Source of the DNA: Variovorax paradoxus EPS
GTDB lineage: Bacteria; Pseudomonadota; Gammaproteobacteria; Burkholderiales; Burkholderiaceae_C
Reading direction: 5' to 3'
Assembly (NCBI RefSeq): GCF_000184745.1
Contig: NC_014931.1
Span: forward strand, 3,472,001-3,536,000
Length of the DNA: 64,000 nt
Below, in pieces: positions 31,958 through 39,795 of the stretch. The notes below the pieces were generated by a model. It had not been told where the DNA came from and ran no database searches. It was given only the letters and a program-made list of their open reading frames with translations. Positions within the stretch are counted from its first letter, which is position 1. Each line of letters starts with the position of its first letter. Made by a program: the position numbers and the translations under genes.

Positions 31958-32416
31958 ATGATGAAGACGACCGCTGCAACCTTGCTAGCCGCACTGCTTG
32001 CGCTCGGCAGCACGGGGGCGCAGGCACTCGGCAGCGACTACAGCTACGACACCTTCAAGACGCCCAATGCGGTCAGTTGGGTGCAGCTGTGCGGCACCTG
32101 GGGGAAGGGCAAGACCCCCCAGGGCACCTACCGCGTGGTCCACGCGGACCAGTACGCGCAGTCGTTCCTCTATGTGCAGTGGATGGCGCGCGATGCCAAC
32201 GGCGGTCTGCACGCCGAGCACACGGTGGCGATCGCCGAACTGGACAACGACCACGCCGAGATCGCACTCACCGACCTCACCTGCCGCGCCACGCCCCGCG
32301 GCATCGTGGTGACGGCGAAGGCGGCTTCCGGGCATGACGACAAGCTGCGGCGGGTGACGATCGAGGTCGGGCCTGCGGCGGGCCAGTACCGCTACAGGGC
32401 GCAGCGCACGCGTTGA
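31958..32416 (+). CDS. Secreted protein of unknown function, end of the importer operon
   Basis: A 152-residue protein with a signal peptide (residues 1-23, ending GAQA) and a small beta-rich mature domain with two cysteines (Cys45 and Cys109 approximately), which may form a disulfide. It starts one base after the permease stop, so it is probably cotranscribed with the importer. I recognise no domain. A periplasmic accessory role near the nucleoside importer is possible but unsupported. Confidence 0.75.
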   Translation: MMKTTAATLLAALLALGSTGAQALGSDYSYDTFKTPNAVSWVQLCGTWGKGKTPQGTYRVVHADQYAQSFLYVQWMARDANGGLHAEHTVAIAELDNDHAEIALTDLTCRATPRGIVVTAKAASGHDDKLRRVTIEVGPAAGQYRYRAQRTR

Positions 32417-32447
32417 AGTCGCGGCCCGCTGCCGCGGTTCCGATCGC

Positions 32448-33338
32448 CTATGGAACAGAAGGCGTCACCTCTCGCCGCAACCTTTGCATCAGCCGGGTGA
32501 TTCCGCGCAGCGGCGCCGTGATGCGCCATGAACGCGATGCCTGCATCGCGGCGAGGTGTTCCTCGAGTTGCGCGTTGCGTATCGCCGTCTTGTCGAGTGC
32601 CCGTTTCAATGCGGTCCTGTCGAGGATTGCGTGGCTCGGGAACGCAATGCCAGTGGGCCTTGGGCCGGCATCGGCCCCATGCTCCGCTGCGCCATCGACC
32701 GCCAGTTCCTTGCCGATGCGCACCTTCGACGGCACGGCCGTGTGCACGTGTGCCCGCAAGGCCGCCTTGCGATCGAGCTTGCAGCCGAGGGTCGGGCGCA
32801 AGGCCTCGTAGAGATAGTCCGGATCTTCGATGAAGCGCGGAAAGTCGAGCAGCACGACCGGAATGTTCCGCTTCACGAGCGCATGCAGGAGTTCGTGAAA
32901 GCCGAGCGCGAGAAGCCTTGCCTGGTCGATCGGATTCAGCGAATAGACGATGCCGCCCTGCGTCGACGCCCAGGTCTCCCACTGCTTGCAGTCGTCGGGC
33001 AGGGCCGTGTTGCCGTGGCGCGCGCGCAGCTCGTTGACCGTGCGGCTGGTCGCGGCTTCGACGATGCTTCGCATGGGAATGACGACCGCGTCCACCACGA
33101 TCCCCGGGTCGGCCAGCAGGCGCTCCACGAACTCGTACAGCCAGGGCGACTTGACCACGTAAGGCGCATCGGCATTGCCCACGAGCAGGTCTTCCAGGCC
33201 CGCGTTGGCGTCTTCGTCATAGCCGGGCCGCTGCTGGTGGGCGAGCTGCGTGTCCAGGCCGCATTCGGCCAGGTACTGCACCAGGAATGTGGTGCCGGCG
33301 CGGCCCGTCCCCGCAATGAGCAGATGATGACTCTTCAT
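32448..33338 (-). CDS. P-loop sulfotransferase-like protein
   Basis: A 296-residue protein with an N-terminal P-loop-like motif (AGTGRAGTTFLVQYL, residues 9-23) of the kind that binds the 5'-phosphosulfate of PAPS in sulfotransferases. VVIPMRSIVEA (~89-99) fits the 3'-phosphate loop. The C-terminal third is helical and basic (residues ~240-296). The ATG overlaps the stop of the APS kinase gene (ATGA), and that enzyme makes PAPS, which supports sulfotransfer. A kinase role for the P-loop is the alternative. The acceptor is unknown. Confidence 0.7.
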   Translation of the reverse strand: MKSHHLLIAGTGRAGTTFLVQYLAECGLDTQLAHQQRPGYDEDANAGLEDLLVGNADAPYVVKSPWLYEFVERLLADPGIVVDAVVIPMRSIVEAATSRTVNELRARHGNTALPDDCKQWETWASTQGGIVYSLNPIDQARLLALGFHELLHALVKRNIPVVLLDFPRFIEDPDYLYEALRPTLGCKLDRKAALRAHVHTAVPSKVRIGKELAVDGAAEHGADAGPRPTGIAFPSHAILDRTALKRALDKTAIRNAQLEEHLAAMQASRSWRITAPLRGITRLMQRLRREVTPSVP

Positions 33339-33916
33339 CGGCTCCCGTCGCGCAGGCTCCACGCGTCGAATGCGGACATCAGGCGGCTTGCAGCCTGAGC
33401 GACTTCGCAGCTCGAGGTGTCGATGACCAGGTCAGGCTGCAGCGGTGGCTCGTAGATGTCCGAGATACCGGTGAACTTGGCGACCTCGCCGCGGCGCGCA
33501 CGCGCATACAGGCCCTTGACGTCGCGCTGCTCGCATGTCGCCAGGGAGGCGTGCACATGGACTTCGCGAAAGGCCGTGCCGACGATCTTGCGCGCCATTG
33601 CACGCTGCTCCCGCATCGGAGACACGGCCGCAACGATGACCGCGAGCCCCTGGTCGCTCAGCAGGCGGGCGACTTCGGCCATTCGCCGGATGTTCTCGCG
33701 GCGGTCCGCGTGGCCGAACCCGAGGCCCTGGCTCAAGCCGCGCCGAACGTCGTCACCGTCGAGGATGGCCACTGGCATGCCCTGCGCCATCGCGCGCTCG
33801 CGCAGGCTGTTGGCGATGGTGGACTTTCCGGCGCCCGACAGGCCCGTCAACCAGATGACGCATGATCCGGAACCCCGCGGTGTGTGCAGCGCTACCGAAT
33901 TGGCGTCAATCCGCAT
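33335..33916 (-). CDS. cysC: Adenylylsulfate (APS) kinase, CysC-like
   Basis: A 193-residue APS kinase, which phosphorylates APS to PAPS. Walker A is GLSGAGKST (25-33). DGDDVRRGLSQGLGF and DRRENIRRMAEVARLL form the APS-binding region and its helix, and KGLYARARRGEVAKFTG gives the FISP-region/lid segment. The ATG at 33914-33916 is chosen because upstream sequence is AT-rich and non-coding in character. It sits beside a sulfotransferase-like gene and away from cysDN, suggesting PAPS for sulfation rather than for assimilation. Confidence 0.9.
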   Translation of the reverse strand: MRIDANSVALHTPRGSGSCVIWLTGLSGAGKSTIANSLRERAMAQGMPVAILDGDDVRRGLSQGLGFGHADRRENIRRMAEVARLLSDQGLAVIVAAVSPMREQRAMARKIVGTAFREVHVHASLATCEQRDVKGLYARARRGEVAKFTGISDIYEPPLQPDLVIDTSSCEVAQAASRLMSAFDAWSLRDGSR

Positions 33917-34054
33917 GAAGTGATAAACAAGGGGTATCAAAACGTCCGAGGATAGGTAGCATCTTCTTGTGTTTTGTCTCCAGGGCGTAAAGATTTCTAA
34001 GTTGAAAATTAGGACGCCCCCGCTCTCCGAATACACCCCCACGCAGATCCTCCG

Positions 34055-35335
34055 ATGCTGAATCTTCTGGTCACCAACGCCACCCTCCCCGACGGCCGCA
34101 CCGGCATGTCGATCGCCGTACAGGACGGCCGCATCGCCGAGGTCACCGAAGGCCTGGATGCTCCAGCGCACGAGAAGCTCGATGCGCAAGGCCTGCTCCT
34201 CGCGCCCCACTTCGTCGACCCGCACTTCCACATGGACGCCACGCTGAGCTACGGCCTGCCGCGCGTCAACGAAAGCGGCACGCTGCTCGAAGGCATCGCG
34301 CTGTGGGGCGAGCTCAAGCCGCTGCTCACCGCAGATGCGCTGATCGAACGCGCACTGGCGTACTGCGACTGGGCCGTGGCCAAGGGTCTGCTGGCCATCC
34401 GCACGCATGTGGACACCAGCGATGCGAGCCTGCTCGCCGTCGATGCGCTGCTGGAGGTCAAGCGACAGGTCGCGCCCTACATCGACCTGCAGCTTGTCGC
34501 CTTTCCGCAGGACGGCGTGCTGCGCTCACGAGGCGGTGTCGAGAACCTCACGCGCGCGCTCGACAAGGGCGTGGACGTGGTCGGTGGCATTCCGCATTTC
34601 GAACGCACCATGGCCGACGGCGCCGCGAGCGTGAAGCTGCTGTGCGAGCTTGCCGCCGAGCGCGGCAAGTTGGTCGACATGCACTGCGACGAATCGGACG
34701 ACCCGCTCTCGCGCCACATCGAGACGCTGGCCTTCGAGGCGCAGCGCCTGGGCCTGCAGGGCCGCGTGACCGGCTCGCACTGCACCTCGATGCATTCAAT
34801 GGACAACTACTACGTGAGCAAACTGCTGCCGCTCATCGCACAAAGCGGCGTGGCGGTCATCGCCAATCCGCTCATCAACATCACGCTGCAAGGCCGCCAC
34901 GATACATACCCCAAGCGCCGCGGCATGACGCGCGTGCCCGAGCTGATGGCCGCCGGCGTGAACGTCGCGTTCGGCCACGACTGCGTGATGGACCCCTGGT
35001 ACGGCATGGGCTCGGGCGACATGCTCGAAGTGGCGCACATGGGCCTGCACGTCGGGCAGATGACGAGCCAGGCCGGCATCCGCCAGTGCTTCGAGGCGGT
35101 GACGACGAACGCCGCGCGCGTGATGCACCTGGAGGGCTACGGCATCGAAGCGGGCTGCGATGCGAGCTTCGTGCTGCTGCAGGCGCGCGATGCGGTCGAG
35201 GCGATCCGGCTGCGCGCGACGCGGCTCAAGGTGTTCCGCAAGGGCAAGCTGCTGGCGGAAACGCCGGCGGCCACGGCCACGCTGCATCTGCCGGGCCGGG
35301 CACAGGCCAGCAGCTGGATGATTTCCAAGGCATAG
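34055..35335 (+). CDS. codA: Cytosine deaminase
   Basis: A 426-residue amidohydrolase that would convert cytosine to uracil and ammonia. Metal and catalytic motifs are in order: PHFHMD (56-61), RTHVDTSD (~116-123), HCDESDD (~210-216), GSHCTSMHSM (~242) and GHDCVMDPWYGMGSGDM (~308-324), the last typical of cytosine deaminases of the CodA type. It diverges from cysC with 138 AT-rich bases between. Its product feeds the upp/URC genes 9 kb upstream. Deamination of related compounds such as isoguanine is an alternative activity. Confidence 0.9.
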   Translation: MLNLLVTNATLPDGRTGMSIAVQDGRIAEVTEGLDAPAHEKLDAQGLLLAPHFVDPHFHMDATLSYGLPRVNESGTLLEGIALWGELKPLLTADALIERALAYCDWAVAKGLLAIRTHVDTSDASLLAVDALLEVKRQVAPYIDLQLVAFPQDGVLRSRGGVENLTRALDKGVDVVGGIPHFERTMADGAASVKLLCELAAERGKLVDMHCDESDDPLSRHIETLAFEAQRLGLQGRVTGSHCTSMHSMDNYYVSKLLPLIAQSGVAVIANPLINITLQGRHDTYPKRRGMTRVPELMAAGVNVAFGHDCVMDPWYGMGSGDMLEVAHMGLHVGQMTSQAGIRQCFEAVTTNAARVMHLEGYGIEAGCDASFVLLQARDAVEAIRLRATRLKVFRKGKLLAETPAATATLHLPGRAQASSWMISKA

Positions 35336-35391
35336 GACACGCGGGCCTGCGTGCGTCGGTTGGTAGAAAAGCCATCTCCGGAGAGAACGAC

Positions 35392-35796
35392 ATGAAAGTC
35401 CACGGCGCCTGCCATTGCGGCCGGATCACCTACGAGGCCGAAGTCGATCCCGACAAGGTCAGCCTGTGCAACTGCGCCGATTGCCAGGTGCTTTCGGGCA
35501 CCGCCTACCGCGTCTCGGCGCCCGTGCCGGCCGAGAGCTTCCACCTGCTGACCGGCCAGCCGAAGGTCTACGTCAAGACCGCCGAAAGCGGCGCACGCCG
35601 CCGGCAGAGCTTCTGCGAGAACTGCGGAACGCCCATTGCATCGAGCCCGGACGTCGATCCGCCCGTCAGTTACTCGCTGCGCATCGGCAGCATGGCGGAG
35701 CGGGACCAGCTGCCACCGCGCAGGCAGCAGTGGTGCAGGTCGGCGCTCGGCTGGTCGCAGGACATCAGCGGCCTGCCGGCCAAGCCGACCCAGTAA
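35392..35796 (+). CDS. GFA-family zinc protein
   Basis: A 134-residue protein of the GFA family (glutathione-dependent formaldehyde-activating enzyme-like). Zinc-binding motifs are all present: ACHCGRITYEAE (residues 5-16), CNCADC (~27-32) and CENCGTPI (~77-84). Family members are often annotated as S-(hydroxymethyl)glutathione synthase, but the reaction is unproven for most. GGAGAG precedes the ATG. It stands alone, 56 bases after codA. Confidence 0.88.
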   Translation: MKVHGACHCGRITYEAEVDPDKVSLCNCADCQVLSGTAYRVSAPVPAESFHLLTGQPKVYVKTAESGARRRQSFCENCGTPIASSPDVDPPVSYSLRIGSMAERDQLPPRRQQWCRSALGWSQDISGLPAKPTQ

Positions 35797-35799
35797 GGC

Positions 35800-36339
35800 T
35801 CACCCTCGGCCAGCGCCTTCGAGGTCGCACCACATGTGCACCTTCGCGAGGAAGGCCCCGTCGAAGGCCATGGCCAACGGCTCGACGCCGAAGACCTGGA
35901 AACCGCAGCGCTCGTACAGCGTCTGTGCAGCCGCGTTGCCCTCGGTCACCGTGAGCTGCACCAAGCGCAGCCCGCCGTGTGCACGCGCATGATCGAGCAC
36001 GGCCTGCACCAGCCGGCGGCCGAAGCCAGCGCGGCGCGCCGAGGCCATCACCGACATGCCGAACAGCGTGGCCTTGTGGCGCGCACGCTCACGGTCTTCG
36101 ACACTCAGCCCGGCGGCGCCGACCAGCGTACCCTCGTCGTCGAACACGCCGTAGACCACGCTCGTCGCATCCGCCTCCGCGCCCAGGCGCTTCTCCCACC
36201 AGCCGAGCGGCAGGCCCTCGCGCTCGCCGACGGTGGAAGTGAAGGCGCTGGGATGCGTGGCATAGGCATCGAGCATCACGGCGCGGTAAGCCACAGCGTC
36301 CGCGGCGGTCAACCGGCGAACGACGTTGCGGTCTTTCAC
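35800..36339 (-). CDS. GNAT-family N-acetyltransferase
   Basis: A 179-residue GNAT enzyme, with the acetyl-CoA binding motif ARRAGFGRRLVQAVLDHA (~104-121) and the C-terminal NAAAQTLYERCGFQVFG block (~137-153). The GTG at 36337-36339 is taken as start; the frame is open further upstream into the DUF3574 gene. The substrate cannot be inferred. It is convergent with the GFA gene, with their stops only a few bases apart. Confidence 0.85.
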   Translation of the reverse strand: MKDRNVVRRLTAADAVAYRAVMLDAYATHPSAFTSTVGEREGLPLGWWEKRLGAEADATSVVYGVFDDEGTLVGAAGLSVEDRERARHKATLFGMSVMASARRAGFGRRLVQAVLDHARAHGGLRLVQLTVTEGNAAAQTLYERCGFQVFGVEPLAMAFDGAFLAKVHMWCDLEGAGRG

Positions 36340-36349
36340 GGTGTTTTCT

Positions 36350-36790
36350 TCAGAAGCGGACACAGACGGATTGCCTTTCCTGCAGCACCGCCTCCTGGCC
36401 GAAGTTCTTGCGGTACGTGTCGATGATGCCGGCGATGGCCGCGTCATCCTTCGCACTGCGCGGATGCAGCAGCACCACCAGTTTCGAAGGTTCGCGCACC
36501 ACGCCACCCGAGGCACCACGCCATTGGCCGACGGCGTCGAGCACGGTCAGGCCCTGCGGAAACGCGGGAGTCACGGCGGTGTCGAGAAAGCCGGCCCATT
36601 GCGCATCCGAGACCTGGCCGCCGGCAGGTATCGCCCGGCCGAAGAAGAGCGTGTCGCGCTCGAAGGCGTTGAAGCCGGTGTCGCAGGTCTTGCTGGCCCT
36701 CGACGCGGAAGGCAAAGCGCTGCAGCCCGCGAGCGCGGTCACCATGAGCGCGATCAGCGTCAGGCGGACACGGAAAGCAGCTCGTGCCAT
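36350..36790 (-). CDS. DUF3574 lipoprotein
   Basis: A 146-residue lipoprotein with a lipobox (LAGC, Cys23) after a hydrophobic stretch. The mature part fits the DUF3574 family, including ERDTLFFGRAIPAGGQVSD and the C-terminal YRKNFGQEAVLQE. The function of this family is not known. It lies four bases after the sbcB stop and 10 bases before the GNAT gene, so all three may share a transcript. Confidence 0.82.
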   Translation of the reverse strand: MARAAFRVRLTLIALMVTALAGCSALPSASRASKTCDTGFNAFERDTLFFGRAIPAGGQVSDAQWAGFLDTAVTPAFPQGLTVLDAVGQWRGASGGVVREPSKLVVLLHPRSAKDDAAIAGIIDTYRKNFGQEAVLQERQSVCVRF

Positions 36791-36794
36791 GAGT

Positions 36795-38234
36795 TCAGGC
36801 CTCAGGGGCGATCGCCTCGGCATATTCGTAGAGCGCGCCGAGGATCTCTTCGCCGCGTTCGTCCGCCGTTTCTGACAGCGCATCCACTTCGCTGAACAAC
36901 TGCTCGATGGTGCGCGCCCCGCCCTCGCCGTGGAACAGGCGCGCCACGCGCAGCGCCTCCCAGCGTTCGGTCTCCTCAGGGGCCAGCGATTCGGGCCAGT
37001 TGCGAGCGCGGTAGCGGAACACGATCTCTTCGAGGCGGCCGTCGTCGAAACCGGTGCGGTCCTTGGCCAGCTCGCCGGCGGAAAGACCACGCAACTGATT
37101 CAGGCGCCGACGGTCGGCGTTGCCGACGAAGCCGCCGTAGAGGTCTTCATCGACATCTGGCGTGGCCTCCTTCGGCCGCGCGTACACCTGCGACCAGATC
37201 GCGCTCATGTCGGGCAGGTCGCGTGCGATGGCTGCGTGGCGCATGGCAGTGTCGAGGTCGATGCCCCAGCGCTCGGCCATCGGTGGTGCGAGCGTGCGCA
37301 GGTTGCCGACCACCATCGGCGACTTGTTGAGATGGATGCCCTTCACAGGCAGGCGCAGCACGCCTTCGGGCAGGTCGGCAGTGCGGGTGAAGAGCCGCAG
37401 GCGCAGCGTTTCGACATCGAGGTCGCGCAGCTCGCTCGGATCGTGGGCGAGGTCCCAGGCAAGCAATTCGTTCTTGTTGGTGGGGTGGCTCGCGAGCGGC
37501 CACATCACGGCGATACAGCCGCGCTCCACTGAGAACATGCCTGAGACATGCAGGAAGGGCTTCGCGGTTTCACGCATCGCGGGCAAGCCGAGTTCGCTCG
37601 CCACGCGATCCTTCTTGTGCAGGCCGAAAGCGAAATCGAACAGCTTGGGCTGCTTGTCGCGAATCAGCCGGGCCAGTGCGATGGTCGCGCGCACGTCGGA
37701 AAGCGCATCGTGCGCCGACTCGTGCAGCAGGCCGTTGGCGCGCGCGAGGTCTTCGAGCTTGAAGCTGGGCTTGCCGTCTTCCTTCTTCGGCCACTGGATG
37801 CCTTCGGGACGCAGCGCGTACGTGAGGCGCACCACATCGAGCAGGTCCCAGCGGCCGCAGTCGTTCTGCCACTCGCGCGCGTACGGATCGATCAGGTTGC
37901 GCCAGAAGAGAAAGCGCGTCACCTCGTCGTCGAAGCGGATCGTGTTGTAGCCCACGCCGATGGTGCCGGGCTGCGAGAACGCACGCTCGATCTGCGCGGC
38001 GAAATCGTGCTCGGGAATGCCGCGCTCCAGGCACACCTGGGGCGTGATGCCGGTGATGAGGCAGGCTTCGGGGCTGGGCAGGTAGTCCGGCGCGGGCTTG
38101 CAATAGATCATCAGCGGCTCGCCGATTTCGTTCAGCTCGGCATCGGTGCGGATGGCGGCGAACTGAGAGGGACGGTCACGACGCGGCACGGCGCCGAAGG
38201 TTTCGTAGTCGTGCCAGAGAAAGGTGTGGTTCAT
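36795..38234 (-). CDS. sbcB: Exodeoxyribonuclease I
   Basis: A 479-residue 3'-5' single-strand DNA exonuclease, close to the normal length. The DEDD exonuclease motif begins with HDYETFG (Asp9, Glu11), the second acidic motif is GVGYNTIRFDDEV (~97-109) and the third includes HDALSDVRATIALA (~174-187). The C-terminal domain (about 350-470) is the SH3-like/ExoI_C part. It is used in recombination repair and mismatch repair. The ATG directly abuts the cls stop. Confidence 0.95.
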   Translation of the reverse strand: MNHTFLWHDYETFGAVPRRDRPSQFAAIRTDAELNEIGEPLMIYCKPAPDYLPSPEACLITGITPQVCLERGIPEHDFAAQIERAFSQPGTIGVGYNTIRFDDEVTRFLFWRNLIDPYAREWQNDCGRWDLLDVVRLTYALRPEGIQWPKKEDGKPSFKLEDLARANGLLHESAHDALSDVRATIALARLIRDKQPKLFDFAFGLHKKDRVASELGLPAMRETAKPFLHVSGMFSVERGCIAVMWPLASHPTNKNELLAWDLAHDPSELRDLDVETLRLRLFTRTADLPEGVLRLPVKGIHLNKSPMVVGNLRTLAPPMAERWGIDLDTAMRHAAIARDLPDMSAIWSQVYARPKEATPDVDEDLYGGFVGNADRRRLNQLRGLSAGELAKDRTGFDDGRLEEIVFRYRARNWPESLAPEETERWEALRVARLFHGEGGARTIEQLFSEVDALSETADERGEEILGALYEYAEAIAPEA

Positions 38235-39680
38235 TCAGAGCAAGGGTGAAAACAAGCGCGCGATGGAATCGCCGAGGCGACGCCAGAAATTCTGTGGCCG
38301 GTTGGCGCGCACCGCGCCGGAACTGTGCAGATCGGTCTCGAACTGCGCCGCAAGCGGCTTGGTCAGTGCGGGGCCATAGACCACCGCGCTGACCTCGAAA
38401 TTGAGCCGGAAGCTGCGGTTGTCGAAATTGGCGGTGCCGATCATCGCGCAATGGTCATCGACCACCAAGGTCTTGGAGTGCAGCATGCGCGCCTTGTACT
38501 CCCAGACCTTCACGCCCGCAGCGATCAGCTCGTCGAAGTACGAGCGTGCGGCGGCGCTCACGATGGCCGAGTCGCTGCGGCGCGGCACGAGCAGGCGCAC
38601 GTCGACACCGCGCAACGCAGCGCTCGTGAGCGCCATCATCGCTGGCTCGCCGGGCACGAAGTAAGGCGTGGTGAGCCAGGCACGGTGCGTGGCCGAATGA
38701 ATCGCCTCGACGTGCATGCGGTGGATGGGCTCGAGCATGTTGTCGGGGCCACTGGTCACGATCTGCACCGGGATGTCGCCGGCATCCAGTTGCGGCAGCA
38801 TCGCCGCCATCGCGTCGTCCATGCCGCGCGGGTCTTCGCCGGTGGCATAGGTCCAGTCTTCGAGAAAGGTGGTCTGCAGCCAGCGCACCGCGCTACCCTC
38901 GATGCGCAGGTGCACGTCGTGGTACGCGTCGGGGTTGGTGCGCTTGTCTTCCTCGTCGGTGATGTTCACGCCGCCTGTGAAACCCACGCGGCCGTCGCAC
39001 ACCACGATCTTGCGGTGAGTGCGGTAGTTGGTCACCGGGCGCAGGCGCCGGCCGATCTTGGTGTCGTGGAACAGCGCGACCTTCACGCCCGCCTCGTGCA
39101 GCGGCGCCATGAACTGGCGGCCGATGCGCTTGGAGCCCAATGCATCGAGCAAGAGGCGGACGACGACGCCCTCTTTCGCGCGCTCGACAAGGAGGTCTCG
39201 CAGCGCGGTGCCGATCTTGTCGGGCTCGAAGATGTAGTACTCGAGGTGGATGTGGTTCTTCGCTGCGCGCACGGCCTCGAAGATCGCGTCGAAGGTGCGC
39301 GCACCGCCTGAGAGCAATTCAACATCGGACGCGCTCGACACCGGCAGCCCGCAGGCCGCGGTGCCCAGCCGCGCCATCTGCTGCAGCGCCGGCGGTGCGT
39401 TCTCCGCCGCATCGCGCAACCGGGCGAGATCAGCCTGCGCGGACGCTCCGGCACGACTGCGCAACCGCTTGATGCGTTGCTTGCGCAAGCGCTGCGGCCC
39501 GAGGAAGTAATAGATGACGAAGCCCGCGAACGGCAGCAGCGCGAGCGACAGGATCCAGCTCATCGTGGACACCGGCGCGCGCTTCTGCATCACGATCCAG
39601 ATCGACAGCACGGCGATGTAGCCGCTCCACGCGAGGGAGAGGCCGGTTTTCCATTCGGGGCTGAGGACGGGAAGGATCAA
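38235..39680 (-). CDS. cls: Cardiolipin synthase
   Basis: A 481-residue phospholipase D-family enzyme that makes cardiolipin from phosphatidylglycerol in the inner membrane. Two membrane helices lie near the N-terminus (about 14-30 and 40-60). The HKD motifs are HRKIVVCDG (~220) and HSKTLVVDD (~398), each followed by the GTAN/GGxN-type region (GFTGGVNI and GTANFDNRS). The best start in frame is TTG at 39678-39680. It is immediately upstream of sbcB. Confidence 0.95.
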   Translation of the reverse strand: MILPVLSPEWKTGLSLAWSGYIAVLSIWIVMQKRAPVSTMSWILSLALLPFAGFVIYYFLGPQRLRKQRIKRLRSRAGASAQADLARLRDAAENAPPALQQMARLGTAACGLPVSSASDVELLSGGARTFDAIFEAVRAAKNHIHLEYYIFEPDKIGTALRDLLVERAKEGVVVRLLLDALGSKRIGRQFMAPLHEAGVKVALFHDTKIGRRLRPVTNYRTHRKIVVCDGRVGFTGGVNITDEEDKRTNPDAYHDVHLRIEGSAVRWLQTTFLEDWTYATGEDPRGMDDAMAAMLPQLDAGDIPVQIVTSGPDNMLEPIHRMHVEAIHSATHRAWLTTPYFVPGEPAMMALTSAALRGVDVRLLVPRRSDSAIVSAAARSYFDELIAAGVKVWEYKARMLHSKTLVVDDHCAMIGTANFDNRSFRLNFEVSAVVYGPALTKPLAAQFETDLHSSGAVRANRPQNFWRRLGDSIARLFSPLL

Positions 39681-39718
39681 GGTGACGAAGACGGGTGGAT
39701 GGATTTCGGCCGCCCAAA

Positions 39719-39755
39719 GAAAAAGGCCGGCAGCGCGATGCTACCGGCCTTTGCG
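39719..39755 (-). terminator. Probable terminator after clpA
   Basis: On the minus strand, GGCCGGTAGC, a five-base loop and GCTGCCGGCC are followed by TTTTTCTTT. The stem has one G:T wobble. It lies 41 bases past the clpA stop. Confidence 0.75.
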
Positions 39756-39759
39756 GGCG

Positions 39760-39786
39760 GTTCCGCGGCCTCATAGGCCGCGGAAC
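39760..39786. repeat. 11-bp perfect inverted repeat near the clpA stop
   Basis: GTTCCGCGGCC is followed by TCATA and GGCCGCGGAAC, a perfect 11-bp stem with a five-base loop. It has no U-run of its own and sits between the clpA stop and the terminator; it may stabilise the clpA mRNA end. Confidence 0.7.
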
Positions 39787-39795
39787 GCCGGGTTC

